Shown here: positions 1-9,440 of the stretch, piece by piece
Layout: every line of letters starts with the position of its first letter
How positions within the stretch are numbered: position 1 is the stretch's first letter
DNA from: an uncultured Alphaproteobacteria bacterium
GTDB lineage: Bacteria > Pseudomonadota > Alphaproteobacteria > HIMB59 > GCA-002718135
Assembly: GCA_902596065.1 (NCBI GenBank)
Contig: CACJSL010000006.1
Location: 1 to 52,948 of the forward strand
DNA: 52,948 nucleotides
Reading direction: 5' to 3'
Made by a program: the position numbers and the translations under genes
Notes under the pieces: model-generated
Told to the model about the DNA's origin: nothing
What the model saw: the letters and a program-made list of their open reading frames with translations, nothing else
Database searches by the model: none

Positions 1-2
1 TT

Positions 3-104
3 TCAAAATTGCATAGTCTATTTGACTGGCAACCAAAATATAATGATCTCTCTTTTATTGTTAAAACATCAATAGATTGGGAAAAAAAATTATTAAATTA
101 TTAA
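3..104 (+). CDS. galE: UDP-glucose 4-epimerase, C-terminal fragment (truncated by window start)
   Basis: Frame 3 reads SKLHSLFDWQPKYNDLSFIVKTSIDWEKKLLNY*, resembling the GalE C-terminus (LGWxPKYxDLxxIxKTAxxWE); directly precedes galT. Confidence 0.75.
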   Translation, partial: SKLHSLFDWQPKYNDLSFIVKTSIDWEKKLLNY

Positions 105-105
105 T

Positions 106-1149
106 ATGCATAAAAGAGTTTTTAAACGTAATGATAATAAAGAATTATTTTTATATGGTAACAATGAACACAATGAACCAAGTACGAAAGAATTAGAACA
201 AACTCCTACTTCAGAACCACATATGCGATGGAATCCTGCAAGACAGGAGTGGGTAACGTATTCAGCTAGTAGAGTTAATCGCACTGCTTTTCCTGCAAAA
301 GAATATTGTCCTTTATGTCCCTCAGGAAATTTAAATTTTCCAACTGAAATTCCCTTTAAAAATTTTGAAGTAGCAGTTTTTCCTAATCGTTGGCCAAGTT
401 TTAATACTCATTCTAATGCTTCTAAAGTCCATACAATAAATACCAAGCCTTCAAATGGTTATTGTGAAGTTGTTGTATATTCTTCAAATCATAATGAAAC
501 AGTTGCTGATATGTCTCTTGATAGAATCATTTTACTAACAAAAACTTGGATAGACAGATACAAAAATTTAATGCCAAAAAATGATGTAGAGTATGTAATG
601 CCTTTTGAAAACAGAGGTGAGGAATGTGGGGTAACACTTCATCACCCTCATGGGCAAATTTATTGTTATCCATTTGTCCCGCCAGTAATTGAAAAAGAAG
701 TAATATCTTTTCAAAAAGAAAATTTTATTCTTTCAATGATGGAAGATCTCAAAGAAAAGTATTTTGTCTATCAAGACGATTTTATTATTGCGGCTGTTCC
801 TCCCTTTGCAAGATATGCATATGAAATTTGGATTATGCCAAAAATACAGATGGCTGGGCCATGGCAATTTAATGAAAATCAAATCAAATCATTTGCAAAT
901 TGTTTACAAAAAGTTATTCAAGGTTATGACTCTTTTTTAGGAAAAAAATGCCCCTATATTATGGGACTACATGCTGCACCTAATTTTGAAGATGATAAAT
1001 TTCACTTTCATGTAGAATTTTATCCTCCTCTTCGTTCAGGTGATAAGCCAAAGATTTTAGCTGGATCTGAGTCAATGGCTGGGGTATTTATTATGGATCT
1101 TTTGCCAGAAGATTCTGCTAAGATACTTAGAGAGCATATGAACATATGA
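106..1149 (+). CDS. galT: Galactose-1-phosphate uridylyltransferase
   Basis: CPLCPSG zinc-type motif, FPNRWPSF, active-site LHHPHGQIY. Confidence 0.9.
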   Translation: MHKRVFKRNDNKELFLYGNNEHNEPSTKELEQTPTSEPHMRWNPARQEWVTYSASRVNRTAFPAKEYCPLCPSGNLNFPTEIPFKNFEVAVFPNRWPSFNTHSNASKVHTINTKPSNGYCEVVVYSSNHNETVADMSLDRIILLTKTWIDRYKNLMPKNDVEYVMPFENRGEECGVTLHHPHGQIYCYPFVPPVIEKEVISFQKENFILSMMEDLKEKYFVYQDDFIIAAVPPFARYAYEIWIMPKIQMAGPWQFNENQIKSFANCLQKVIQGYDSFLGKKCPYIMGLHAAPNFEDDKFHFHVEFYPPLRSGDKPKILAGSESMAGVFIMDLLPEDSAKILREHMNI

Positions 1150-1559
1150 GTATTACTAATAAAATAGAATATTATAAAGAAAGTCTAGAAACTTTTGATG
1201 ATACTCTAGAAAAATATAGATTTTTATTAGATCAAGGAAAAAAAGCATTACCCTTTCCTGAAGAATTCAGACAAGACTCATTCAAAGTATCTGGATGTCA
1301 AGCTCAAGTATGGCTTGTTCCATATTTAAAAGATAAATTAATTTTTTTTCACTCTGATTCCGATGCTTTTATTTCAAAAGGTATGGTGACAATTTTGTGT
1401 GATATATATGGAGGTAACTCTCCTCAAGAAATAGCAAATACAGATGTAAACTTGTTAAATGTTTTAGAATTAAATGTTTTGCTTACTCCTGGAAGAAGAA
1501 ATGGTGTTTATGCAATGCTTTTAAAAATTATAGAACACGCAAAATCACACTGTAAATAA
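1146..1559 (+). CDS. sufE: SufE-family cysteine desulfuration protein
   Basis: KVSGCQAQVWL active-site Cys motif, size 137 aa. Confidence 0.9.
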   Translation: MSITNKIEYYKESLETFDDTLEKYRFLLDQGKKALPFPEEFRQDSFKVSGCQAQVWLVPYLKDKLIFFHSDSDAFISKGMVTILCDIYGGNSPQEIANTDVNLLNVLELNVLLTPGRRNGVYAMLLKIIEHAKSHCK

Positions 1560-1560
1560 A

Positions 1561-2670
1561 TTATTTTCTAACAATTCTCAGAAGTTCATTATTAAACCAT
1601 AAACCTTTATTTTGCTGAACAATTTTTCTAACAATTTTATCATAATCTTTATTTTTTTCTGCTTCTAAAATATCAATATCATTTACTTGATTAACATAAG
1701 TAGCTGCATTCCAAGCTGAAAAAATAATTGATGTAGAAATACCATTACTTATCTCATTAGGAAGTGCCCTTAAAGAATATTTAATTTTTCTAGATGGCAA
1801 AATATTAATATCTTTTAATAAATTTTTATCTAAATTCTTTTTTAAATAATCAATAATTTCTTTAGAAAGAGAAGGAAAAGGATTGTCCTTAGGCCACAAT
1901 TTTTTTATTATTTTATTTGCTGGATCACGGCCCGCAGCATGAACAATTAATAATTGACCTTTGGAAGATAAAGCCTTTATCATTGGCTTAATAACGTAGT
2001 TAACTTTTTTTCCTACCTCAATTCTAGAACGATAAGGTTGAGACGCCAAAATAAGATCATATTTATTTTCAGGATTTTTAATTGTTGGAATAATATTTTT
2101 TAAAACAAATTCTTGATCTTCTCTATAGATAACTAATACTGAAGGTTGTTTATATGTAGGATTACCACTTTTTGGATGTCTTTCCACTTGCCAGTTTTTA
2201 GCTACTTTTTTTTCAATATCTCTTAGTTGATTATTAAATTCAAGAGAGGAATTTCCTTTCAGTTTTACAGTCATCCAATTTATTTTTTTTTGTTTTTTTA
2301 TATTTTTAGAAGTTAAGCTAGCAGCCTCTGAGTAATGTAAATTACTAACAACAAAAACCATTTTTTGATGCTCGATAAATCTATCAGGTAATTTTTCCAA
2401 AGTCAGTCTGACATCTTCCATACTAATTTCTTTGCCAGAAATAAGTTGAGGAATATTAGGAAATTTTTGATGACACTGTCTTAGAACATTCATCAATAAA
2501 GAGCCATCACCTAACCCAGCATCAAAAATTTTTAAAGCAGGCTGTTTTGGTTTTAAGCTTGATATAATAGGCTGTATGGACTCAGCAATTTTATTTTTTT
2601 CATTTGTTGTTGTTACAAATAATAAATACTTTTGCCTACTATCATAAAATCTAAAGTCCTTCCCCGTCAC
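1561..2670 (-). CDS. Putative class I SAM-dependent methyltransferase
   Basis: Motif-I-like IFDAGLGDGSLL and later DLILASQPYRS; no family assigned. Confidence 0.5.
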   Translation of the reverse strand: MTGKDFRFYDSRQKYLLFVTTTNEKNKIAESIQPIISSLKPKQPALKIFDAGLGDGSLLMNVLRQCHQKFPNIPQLISGKEISMEDVRLTLEKLPDRFIEHQKMVFVVSNLHYSEAASLTSKNIKKQKKINWMTVKLKGNSSLEFNNQLRDIEKKVAKNWQVERHPKSGNPTYKQPSVLVIYREDQEFVLKNIIPTIKNPENKYDLILASQPYRSRIEVGKKVNYVIKPMIKALSSKGQLLIVHAAGRDPANKIIKKLWPKDNPFPSLSKEIIDYLKKNLDKNLLKDINILPSRKIKYSLRALPNEISNGISTSIIFSAWNAATYVNQVNDIDILEAEKNKDYDKIVRKIVQQNKGLWFNNELLRIVRK

Positions 2671-2849
2671 ACGAAACCTTTCGTTCTATAAATATAATAA
2701 TATTAAATAGTTATTTGAAACTTTGTCAAATATATTGTTACTTGATATTATATACTTATAAAAAACAAATTAAATTTAACAATAAGCTTGAAATTAAATA
2801 GATAATATTTTAGTTTAAACTCATAAAATTAGTATCTAAATTAGTATCT

Positions 2850-3692
2850 ATGAAAAAAAAATATAAAAAAGTTTTCTCATTAAGTTTACAGTCTGGATAT
2901 AGAAATTACACAGTTAGAGATCTATTAGAAACTAAGGGTAAAAAAAAACTAACGCAAATCAATGTGACTACTCCTGAAGAAGCTGCAGCTGCAGAAGAAG
3001 CTGGTATTGACTTAATCATAGCAGGACCCCCTTCTCCTATGAAAAAAATAAGAGAGGCAGCTCCAAAAACTTTTTTTACTTGTGGACTTAATTGGACAGA
3101 ACATGAATCAAAAGAAAGTGTTGTAAGAAAATGCCTAGAGTTAATTGAACTAGGTCTTGATTCACTTCATTGTGGTTCTTGGAACATGGAATTTGTTAAA
3201 TATTTAAGCCAGTTTAGAATTCCAATTCAAGGCCATGTAGGATTGGTTCCCATGAAATCTACATGGACTGGAGGAGTAAAACCATTTGGTAAAACATCTA
3301 AAGAAGCAGAACAAATCTATAAAGATATTAAGGAGCTTGATGGAACAAGTGCTTGGGCAGTTGAAGTTGAATGTGTTCCAAAAGAAATTTTAGCTGAATT
3401 GACCAAAACTACAAAACTCCTAACAATATCAATTGGATCTGGTAGTGAAGGTGATGTTCAATTTCTATTTGCTGAAGATATTTTAGGACATAGTCTTATA
3501 GATACTCCTCGGCATGCAAAAATATATAGAAATTTTAATAAAATTTTTGCAAGTATGCAAAAAGAAAGAATAAGTGCTTTTAAAGAATTTAAAAATGATG
3601 TTTTAACAAAAAAATATCCAGCCAAAAAACACTCAATTGAAATTCCAAAAGAAGAATTGTTGAAATTTAAAAAATTTATAAAAAAAAAATAA
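2850..3692 (+). CDS. PanB-superfamily (ketopantoate hydroxymethyltransferase-like) protein, divergent
   Basis: GHVGLVP, VEVECVPKEIL, ISIGSGSEGDVQFLFAEDILG resemble PanB; VGDS and VKLEGG blocks not conserved. Confidence 0.65.
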   Translation: MKKKYKKVFSLSLQSGYRNYTVRDLLETKGKKKLTQINVTTPEEAAAAEEAGIDLIIAGPPSPMKKIREAAPKTFFTCGLNWTEHESKESVVRKCLELIELGLDSLHCGSWNMEFVKYLSQFRIPIQGHVGLVPMKSTWTGGVKPFGKTSKEAEQIYKDIKELDGTSAWAVEVECVPKEILAELTKTTKLLTISIGSGSEGDVQFLFAEDILGHSLIDTPRHAKIYRNFNKIFASMQKERISAFKEFKNDVLTKKYPAKKHSIEIPKEELLKFKKFIKKK

Positions 3693-3693
3693 T

Positions 3694-4647
3694 CTAATTT
3701 ATAGTTTCTAAATATTTACTATTTGCTAAATCTGGGCAATTTTCTATTTGATGATTATAATAATCATCGTTGTTATAATCTAAATAAATATTTCCAGATC
3801 TCTTATATAAAATGTCGTTTTCGTTATCATTGACATGAACTTTATTCTCAGGATCTAAGTTATTAGCACATTTAGGAGGAGATCCAAGGGTATGTAAAAT
3901 TTCATGTAAAATAGTTTCTTCACTTTTGCCAAAAGATTCATTTTTTGATTCATTTAGACTATCATCCATACAGCTAAACATTTTTTTATTATTGCCTACT
4001 TCCTTTTTCCACCTACCACTCGAAAAAAAAATAGCCACCTTGCCATCAAATCTTGATTTGCCACAAATATCAAAAAATAAAGATTTTCTTTTTTCCCATC
4101 CTTCAAAGAAAATAATAAATTTTTTATTTTCAAAATTATTAAAAATATCTGTATTGGACAAAATAATATTTTCTATTTTTAAGCCCACATCATCATTAGC
4201 ATTTTCCTTAGAAGTAAAATCTGTAAACCAGTTCATGGTTTTATCTACTCTTATAAAAGTTACATCTATAGAACCATCGAATTTTCTATCAAAAATAATT
4301 TTTTGACTGTTTGATTTATCTATAAACCATTTATTTATAGCAATAAGTGAAGACTCTATATTTAGGTTAATATCAAACATTCTATCTTCTTTTTCACAAG
4401 GTAAAAAATATACTGCATGAATTTGATTACCTAATATGTTATCAGGATTATCTTTAAACGATCTATCTGAGATGTGATCTGATAAGTGTGAAATTATTTT
4501 TGTATTTCCTTCGTCATTACAAATTTCAGGTAAAATTTTTTTTGGAGCAAATAATTTCCAATCTTCATTGATAAACTGCAAATAAAATACAAAAATACAT
4601 AAGATTATAAAAAAAATTGAAGTAGGAATTGTAAAATATTTATACAA
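3694..4647 (-). CDS. Membrane-anchored putative zinc metallopeptidase
   Basis: N-terminal hydrophobic segment; HEILHTLGSP (HExxHxxG). Confidence 0.5.
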   Translation of the reverse strand: MYKYFTIPTSIFFIILCIFVFYLQFINEDWKLFAPKKILPEICNDEGNTKIISHLSDHISDRSFKDNPDNILGNQIHAVYFLPCEKEDRMFDINLNIESSLIAINKWFIDKSNSQKIIFDRKFDGSIDVTFIRVDKTMNWFTDFTSKENANDDVGLKIENIILSNTDIFNNFENKKFIIFFEGWEKRKSLFFDICGKSRFDGKVAIFFSSGRWKKEVGNNKKMFSCMDDSLNESKNESFGKSEETILHEILHTLGSPPKCANNLDPENKVHVNDNENDILYKRSGNIYLDYNNDDYYNHQIENCPDLANSKYLETIN

Positions 4648-4742
4648 AATAGTTTTTGTGAGAATATTTACACATAAATTAATTTTTAAGATATAAATAT
4701 AGTAAATTACAATTTATATCAAAAATAAAAATATTTAATCTA

Positions 4743-5957
4743 ATGTTAAAAATAGATACATTAAAAAATTTAATCATTCTATTTAGTTCTATAATAATTT
4801 GTTTGTTAATTTTAGAAATTTTATGTCGCTTATTTTTTACTTTACCTATTCCAAACAATATTGAAGAAGCTGAAAAAGCAGGATTAATATATGATAAAAG
4901 ATCAAAATTTCAAGTAATCAATGAATTAAGAAAAAAAGAAAAAAATATTTTTCCTGCTACTTACCCAATTGAATGGCTTAAAGAAGAGGTGAGAGAATAT
5001 GAAAAAATTTTTCCTTTATCTGGATTATCTTATGGAAAAAGTGTTTATTGTAATGAAAACGGAAATTGGTCAGTTCTTCCAAATGATATTTATGGATTTA
5101 ATAATCCACCAGAAATTTACAATAAAAAAATTGATGTAGTTATTCTTGGAGATAGTTTTGCAAGAGGAGCATGTCTCAAAATTGAAAATAGCACAGCTGG
5201 ATATATTAGAAATTATACAAATTTTAATACTACTGCTTTGGCAAATGGAGGGGGGCCTTTAATTGAATTAGCAACATTTATAGAATATGCGGCAAAAATA
5301 AAACCCAAATATGTATTTTGGTTTTTCTATGAAGGAAATGATCATGAAAATTTATTAGAAGAAAAAAATATTCCAATATTAATGAAGTATCTAGATTCTA
5401 ATTATGAGCAAAATTTAATTTTAAAACAAGATGAGATCAATGCTAAAATTTTTAATTACTTAAAAAAGAAAGAAGAAGAATATTTAAAAAATAACTTAGA
5501 TGAGTTAATTATAACTAAAGTAAAAGATCCTAAAATAAATAAAACTAAACTAATTTTTTTTAAAATTAAAGATTTTTTATTACTTACCAGAACAAGATAC
5601 ATGATAAATGTAAAAGTGTTTAATAAAAAATATTCTCATCATAAATATGACTCTGATTTACTTAAAAGAATATTAAAAAAAGTTAAGAATATTTCAGAAA
5701 AAAATAATATAGAATTTTATTTTGTATATATACCTACTTGGCAAAGAAACGCTTTCAATCTAAATGATTCTTATTTGCATAGAGATAAGTTACTAAAAGA
5801 TATCAATAAATTAAAAATTAATGTAATAGATTTGCAACTTACATTAAATAATAAAGACGATCCATTATTTTATTATACTTTTCGTAAAAATAATCATTTT
5901 AATAAAGAAGGTTATAAACTTATAGCAAAAGAAATGGAAAAATTTTTAATTAAATAA
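4743..5957 (+). CDS. SGNH-hydrolase-like / AlgJ-like protein, membrane-anchored
   Basis: N-terminal TM; VVILGDSFARGA block and C-terminal NNHFNKEGYKLIAKEM (DxxH-like block). Confidence 0.6.
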   Translation: MLKIDTLKNLIILFSSIIICLLILEILCRLFFTLPIPNNIEEAEKAGLIYDKRSKFQVINELRKKEKNIFPATYPIEWLKEEVREYEKIFPLSGLSYGKSVYCNENGNWSVLPNDIYGFNNPPEIYNKKIDVVILGDSFARGACLKIENSTAGYIRNYTNFNTTALANGGGPLIELATFIEYAAKIKPKYVFWFFYEGNDHENLLEEKNIPILMKYLDSNYEQNLILKQDEINAKIFNYLKKKEEEYLKNNLDELIITKVKDPKINKTKLIFFKIKDFLLLTRTRYMINVKVFNKKYSHHKYDSDLLKRILKKVKNISEKNNIEFYFVYIPTWQRNAFNLNDSYLHRDKLLKDINKLKINVIDLQLTLNNKDDPLFYYTFRKNNHFNKEGYKLIAKEMEKFLIK

Positions 5958-6001
5958 CTTTTATTTTTGACTTAAATTAATTTTATATTTAAAAGTAAGT
6001 T

Positions 6002-6151
6002 GTGTCTTTTTTATTAGAGTTTTGGGAGTTTATTAAATTTAGAAAAAAATACTGGTTACTTCCTGTATTTATAATGTTAATAATTTTTGGAGGATTAATA
6101 GTATTAAGTCAAGGTTCAGTAGTTGCTCCTTTTATATATACACTTTTTTAA
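6002..6151 (+). CDS. DUF5989/SxtK-like small membrane protein (49 aa, GTG start)
   Basis: Not in ORF track; reads VSFLLEFWEFIKFRKKYWLLPVFIMLIIFGGLIVLSQGSVVAPFIYTLF*; stop 3 nt before the carbamoyltransferase ATG. Confidence 0.75.
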   Translation: MSFLLEFWEFIKFRKKYWLLPVFIMLIIFGGLIVLSQGSVVAPFIYTLF

Positions 6152-6154
6152 TAA

Positions 6155-7987
6155 ATGTTAATTTTAGGTATATCTGCCTTCTATCATGATAGTGCCGCAA
6201 CTCTTATAAATGATGAAAAGATAATTGCAGCAGTACAAGAAGAGAGGTTTACAAGGATAAAACATGATCCTAATTTTCCCATAAATTCAATAAAATATGT
6301 ATTAAAAGAAAATAATTCTTCACTAGAAAAAATTGATGCAATAATATTTTATGAAAAACCATTTTTAAAATTTGAAAGATTAATTGAAACTTATATTTTA
6401 AATTCACCTAAGGGATTTTCATCTTTTATTAAAGCTATGCCAATTTGGTTAAAAGATAAACTATTTCAAAAAAAATTAATTATTGAAAAACTTAAAACTA
6501 TTTCTAAGAATTTTAATTCGGAAAAAATTTTTTTTTCTCACCATCACATGAGTCACAGTGCAAGCGCTTTTTTTCCCTCACCTTTTGAGAAAGCAGTGAT
6601 ACTTACTTTGGATGGTGTAGGAGAGTGGGCATCTTCAACAGTTGCTATAGGAAATAAAAATAAAATTGTATTAAAAAAAGAAATCAATTTTCCTCATTCA
6701 TTAGGTTTGTTATACTCAGCCTTTACATATTATTTAGGCTTTAAGGTTAATAGTGGTGAATATAAAATAATGGGCTTAGCACCTTATGGTTCTGCAAAAT
6801 ATAAAGATTTAATTTTATCAAAATTAATAGATTTAAAAGAAGATGGAAGTTTTAGATTAAACCAATCTTATTTTAATTATTCAACTGGTTTAACAATGAC
6901 AAATAAAAAATTCTCTAAACTTTTTGGAAATAAGAGAAGAAGTCCTGAAACAGAAAAAATTAATCAATTTCATATGGATGTTGCCGCATCTATTCAAAAA
7001 GTTCTGGAACACATAATTTTAAAAATTATTCAGTCTCTTTCTAAAGAATATAATATTGATAATTTGTGTTTAGCTGGTGGAGTTGCGCTTAATTGTGTCG
7101 CAAATAGTGCTATTTTAAATGATAAATCTTTTAAAAATATTTGGATACAACCAGCTTCAGGGGATGCTGGGGGGTCTTTAGGGGCTGCCTTATATTTATT
7201 TTATGATTATTATAATAACAAGAGAATTGTAGATAAAAATGATCGAATGCAAGGATCTTATTTAGGGCCATCTTATGATAATGACGAAATACATACAGAG
7301 CTCAAAGCGTTAGAAGCAAATTTTATTAAATTTGATGAAAATGAATTAATTAAAATAACAGCAAAAGAATTAAAAAATGAAAAAGTAATTGGTTGGTTTC
7401 AAGGAAGAATGGAGTTTGGACCTAGAGCTCTTGGTAATAGATCAATCATTGCTGACCCTAGATCAGATAAGATGCAAAAAACTCTAAATTTAAAAATTAA
7501 ATATCGTGAAAGTTTTCGTCCTTTTGCTCCATCAGTGCTTTTTGAAAAATTAAATAATTTTTTTGAATTAACTATTACAAGCCCTTACATGTTACTAACA
7601 GCAAATGTAAAAAAAGAAATTTGCAATGAAATGTCTGAGGATGAAAAAAAGTTATTTGGTATTTCTAAATTAAATATTAAACGATCAGAAATTCCTGCCG
7701 TAACTCATGTAGATTACTCAGCAAGAATACAAACAGTTCACAAAGAAACTAATTTAAAATACCATAAATTAATAAGTGAATTTGAAAAAATTACTGGTTA
7801 TCCTGTTATAGTTAATACTTCCTTTAATATTAGAGGAGAGCCAATTGTATCTAGTGTTTCAGATGCTTTCAATTGCTTTATGGGAACTGAAATGGATATA
7901 TTAGTGATAGGTAATTTTTTGCTAGAAAAAAAGGCTCAAAATTTAAAATTACTTAAATCCTATAAAAATAATTTTAAACTTGATTAA
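6155..7987 (+). CDS. NodU/CmcH/SxtI-family O-carbamoyltransferase
   Basis: MLILGISAFYHDSAATLI, SHHHMSHSASAFFPSPF, LAGGVALNCVAN, GRMEFGPRALGNRSI, RESFRPFAPS, NTSFNIRGEPIV. Confidence 0.93.
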   Translation: MLILGISAFYHDSAATLINDEKIIAAVQEERFTRIKHDPNFPINSIKYVLKENNSSLEKIDAIIFYEKPFLKFERLIETYILNSPKGFSSFIKAMPIWLKDKLFQKKLIIEKLKTISKNFNSEKIFFSHHHMSHSASAFFPSPFEKAVILTLDGVGEWASSTVAIGNKNKIVLKKEINFPHSLGLLYSAFTYYLGFKVNSGEYKIMGLAPYGSAKYKDLILSKLIDLKEDGSFRLNQSYFNYSTGLTMTNKKFSKLFGNKRRSPETEKINQFHMDVAASIQKVLEHIILKIIQSLSKEYNIDNLCLAGGVALNCVANSAILNDKSFKNIWIQPASGDAGGSLGAALYLFYDYYNNKRIVDKNDRMQGSYLGPSYDNDEIHTELKALEANFIKFDENELIKITAKELKNEKVIGWFQGRMEFGPRALGNRSIIADPRSDKMQKTLNLKIKYRESFRPFAPSVLFEKLNNFFELTITSPYMLLTANVKKEICNEMSEDEKKLFGISKLNIKRSEIPAVTHVDYSARIQTVHKETNLKYHKLISEFEKITGYPVIVNTSFNIRGEPIVSSVSDAFNCFMGTEMDILVIGNFLLEKKAQNLKLLKSYKNNFKLD

Positions 7988-8051
7988 ATCTATAATTTTT
8001 TATTGTATTATTTATATCTAATATTTAAGATAAATATTATAAGTATTTAAA

Positions 8052-8453
8052 ATGGAAACATTAAAAAAATTTTCAGATAAAAAAATCAGCTCAGAAAAAA
8101 ATTTTGGACTTAGCTTTTCTATAATTTTTATTTTAATAACACTTTATATATATTTTAAATATAATATAATAATTAAATGGCTAATATTAGTTTCAATAAT
8201 TTTAATTTTTTTTAGTTTTTTTAAACCCAATTTCTTAAAAATCCCTAATATTTTATGGAACAAAGTAGGATATATTCTGGGTGCAATAGTCTCTCCTTTA
8301 GTGATGGGTATTATTTTTTTTGGAGTTGTAACTCCTACTGGAATAATAATTAAGTTGAAAAAATTTTTTTTAAATTTTGAAAAAAGAAAAATATACAAAA
8401 CTTATTGGGTAATAAATAAAGAAAAAAAATCATCTTTAAAGAATCAATTTTAA
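8052..8453 (+). CDS. SxtJ-family membrane protein
   Basis: Multiple TM; NKVGYILGAIVSPLVMGIIFFGVVTPTGIIIKL typical of SxtJ-like proteins beside carbamoyltransferases. Confidence 0.75.
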   Translation: METLKKFSDKKISSEKNFGLSFSIIFILITLYIYFKYNIIIKWLILVSIILIFFSFFKPNFLKIPNILWNKVGYILGAIVSPLVMGIIFFGVVTPTGIIIKLKKFFLNFEKRKIYKTYWVINKEKKSSLKNQF

Positions 8454-8504
8454 AAAAATTCACTTAATAATTACTGATTATATTGTAGTATTTTTTTGTA
8501 AGAT

Positions 8505-9362
8505 CTAATTTAAAATACCCATTTTGCCATTTTGATAGTCAAGCATAGCTTTTTTCATTTCTTCATCTGTGTTGGTAACAAAAGGACCATGACGAATAAT
8601 TGATTCTTTTAGAGGTTCTCCAGCTAACAGAAGATAAGAGCCACTAGAAGATATAGAGTTTAAATTAATTTCAGTAGATGATTGATCAAAATAAACCATT
8701 TGGCCTTTTGAGGCTATTGTATTTGATTCAATAAATTGAAGCTCTCCATTAATAACATAAACCATAGCGATTTGATTTTTGGATATATATAAACTTATTT
8801 GTTTCGACTCGAAAAAGTTTACATCTAAAATAGAAACCGGAGAATAAGTTTGTACAGATGATTTTACATCTTTTATTTCGCCTACTAATACTTTAATCGA
8901 TACTTTATTGCTCTCTTTTATTATTGGAATGTCATCTTTTTTAATATGCTGATACCAAGGTTTGACATTTTTATATTTCGAAGGAAGGTTTACCCAAATT
9001 TGTAAACCCTGCATGATACCGCCACTTTTTTTAAATTTTTCAGTGACCAACTCTGAATGTATTAGGCCTGAACCTGTTGTCATCCATTGAATATCACCTG
9101 TTTTAATTGTAGCATTGCCTCCCCATGAATCCCTATGTTCTATTTCACCTCCAAGCAAATAAGTAATTGCTTCAAAGCCACAATGGGGATGAGCGGGGAC
9201 TCCTGTTGCTCCTCCAGGTTGATAATTTATTGGACCAAAATGATCAAAAAGTAAAAAAGGATCATTATCTCTTAAATCAGAAACAGGGAAAGCTCTAGTA
9301 ACAGGTATGCCGTCTCCTTCAAATGTTTGCATACATTGTTTTATATTTAATACTTTACGCAT
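8505..9362 (-). CDS. Pirin family protein
   Basis: DPFLLFDHFGP, PAHPHCGFEAITYLLGGEIEHRDSWG, GDIQWMTTGSGLIHSE. Confidence 0.93.
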   Translation of the reverse strand: MRKVLNIKQCMQTFEGDGIPVTRAFPVSDLRDNDPFLLFDHFGPINYQPGGATGVPAHPHCGFEAITYLLGGEIEHRDSWGGNATIKTGDIQWMTTGSGLIHSELVTEKFKKSGGIMQGLQIWVNLPSKYKNVKPWYQHIKKDDIPIIKESNKVSIKVLVGEIKDVKSSVQTYSPVSILDVNFFESKQISLYISKNQIAMVYVINGELQFIESNTIASKGQMVYFDQSSTEINLNSISSSGSYLLLAGEPLKESIIRHGPFVTNTDEEMKKAMLDYQNGKMGILN

Positions 9363-9440
9363 AGATTATATATGGATGTAATATTTAAATACTTCAAGTT
9401 AATAAAAAATAATTAATTATTTAATTATAAATTATATTTT

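Noticed and set aside
93-284. 63-aa minus-strand ORF
   Set aside because: Antisense to galT, which has clear family motifs
3926-4306. 126-aa plus-strand ORF
   Set aside because: Antisense to the metallopeptidase ORF; composition reflects AT-rich antisense reading
9400-9435. ATAATTAA...TTAATTAT inverted repeat after the pirin gene
   Set aside because: All A/T stem, expected by chance at this base composition
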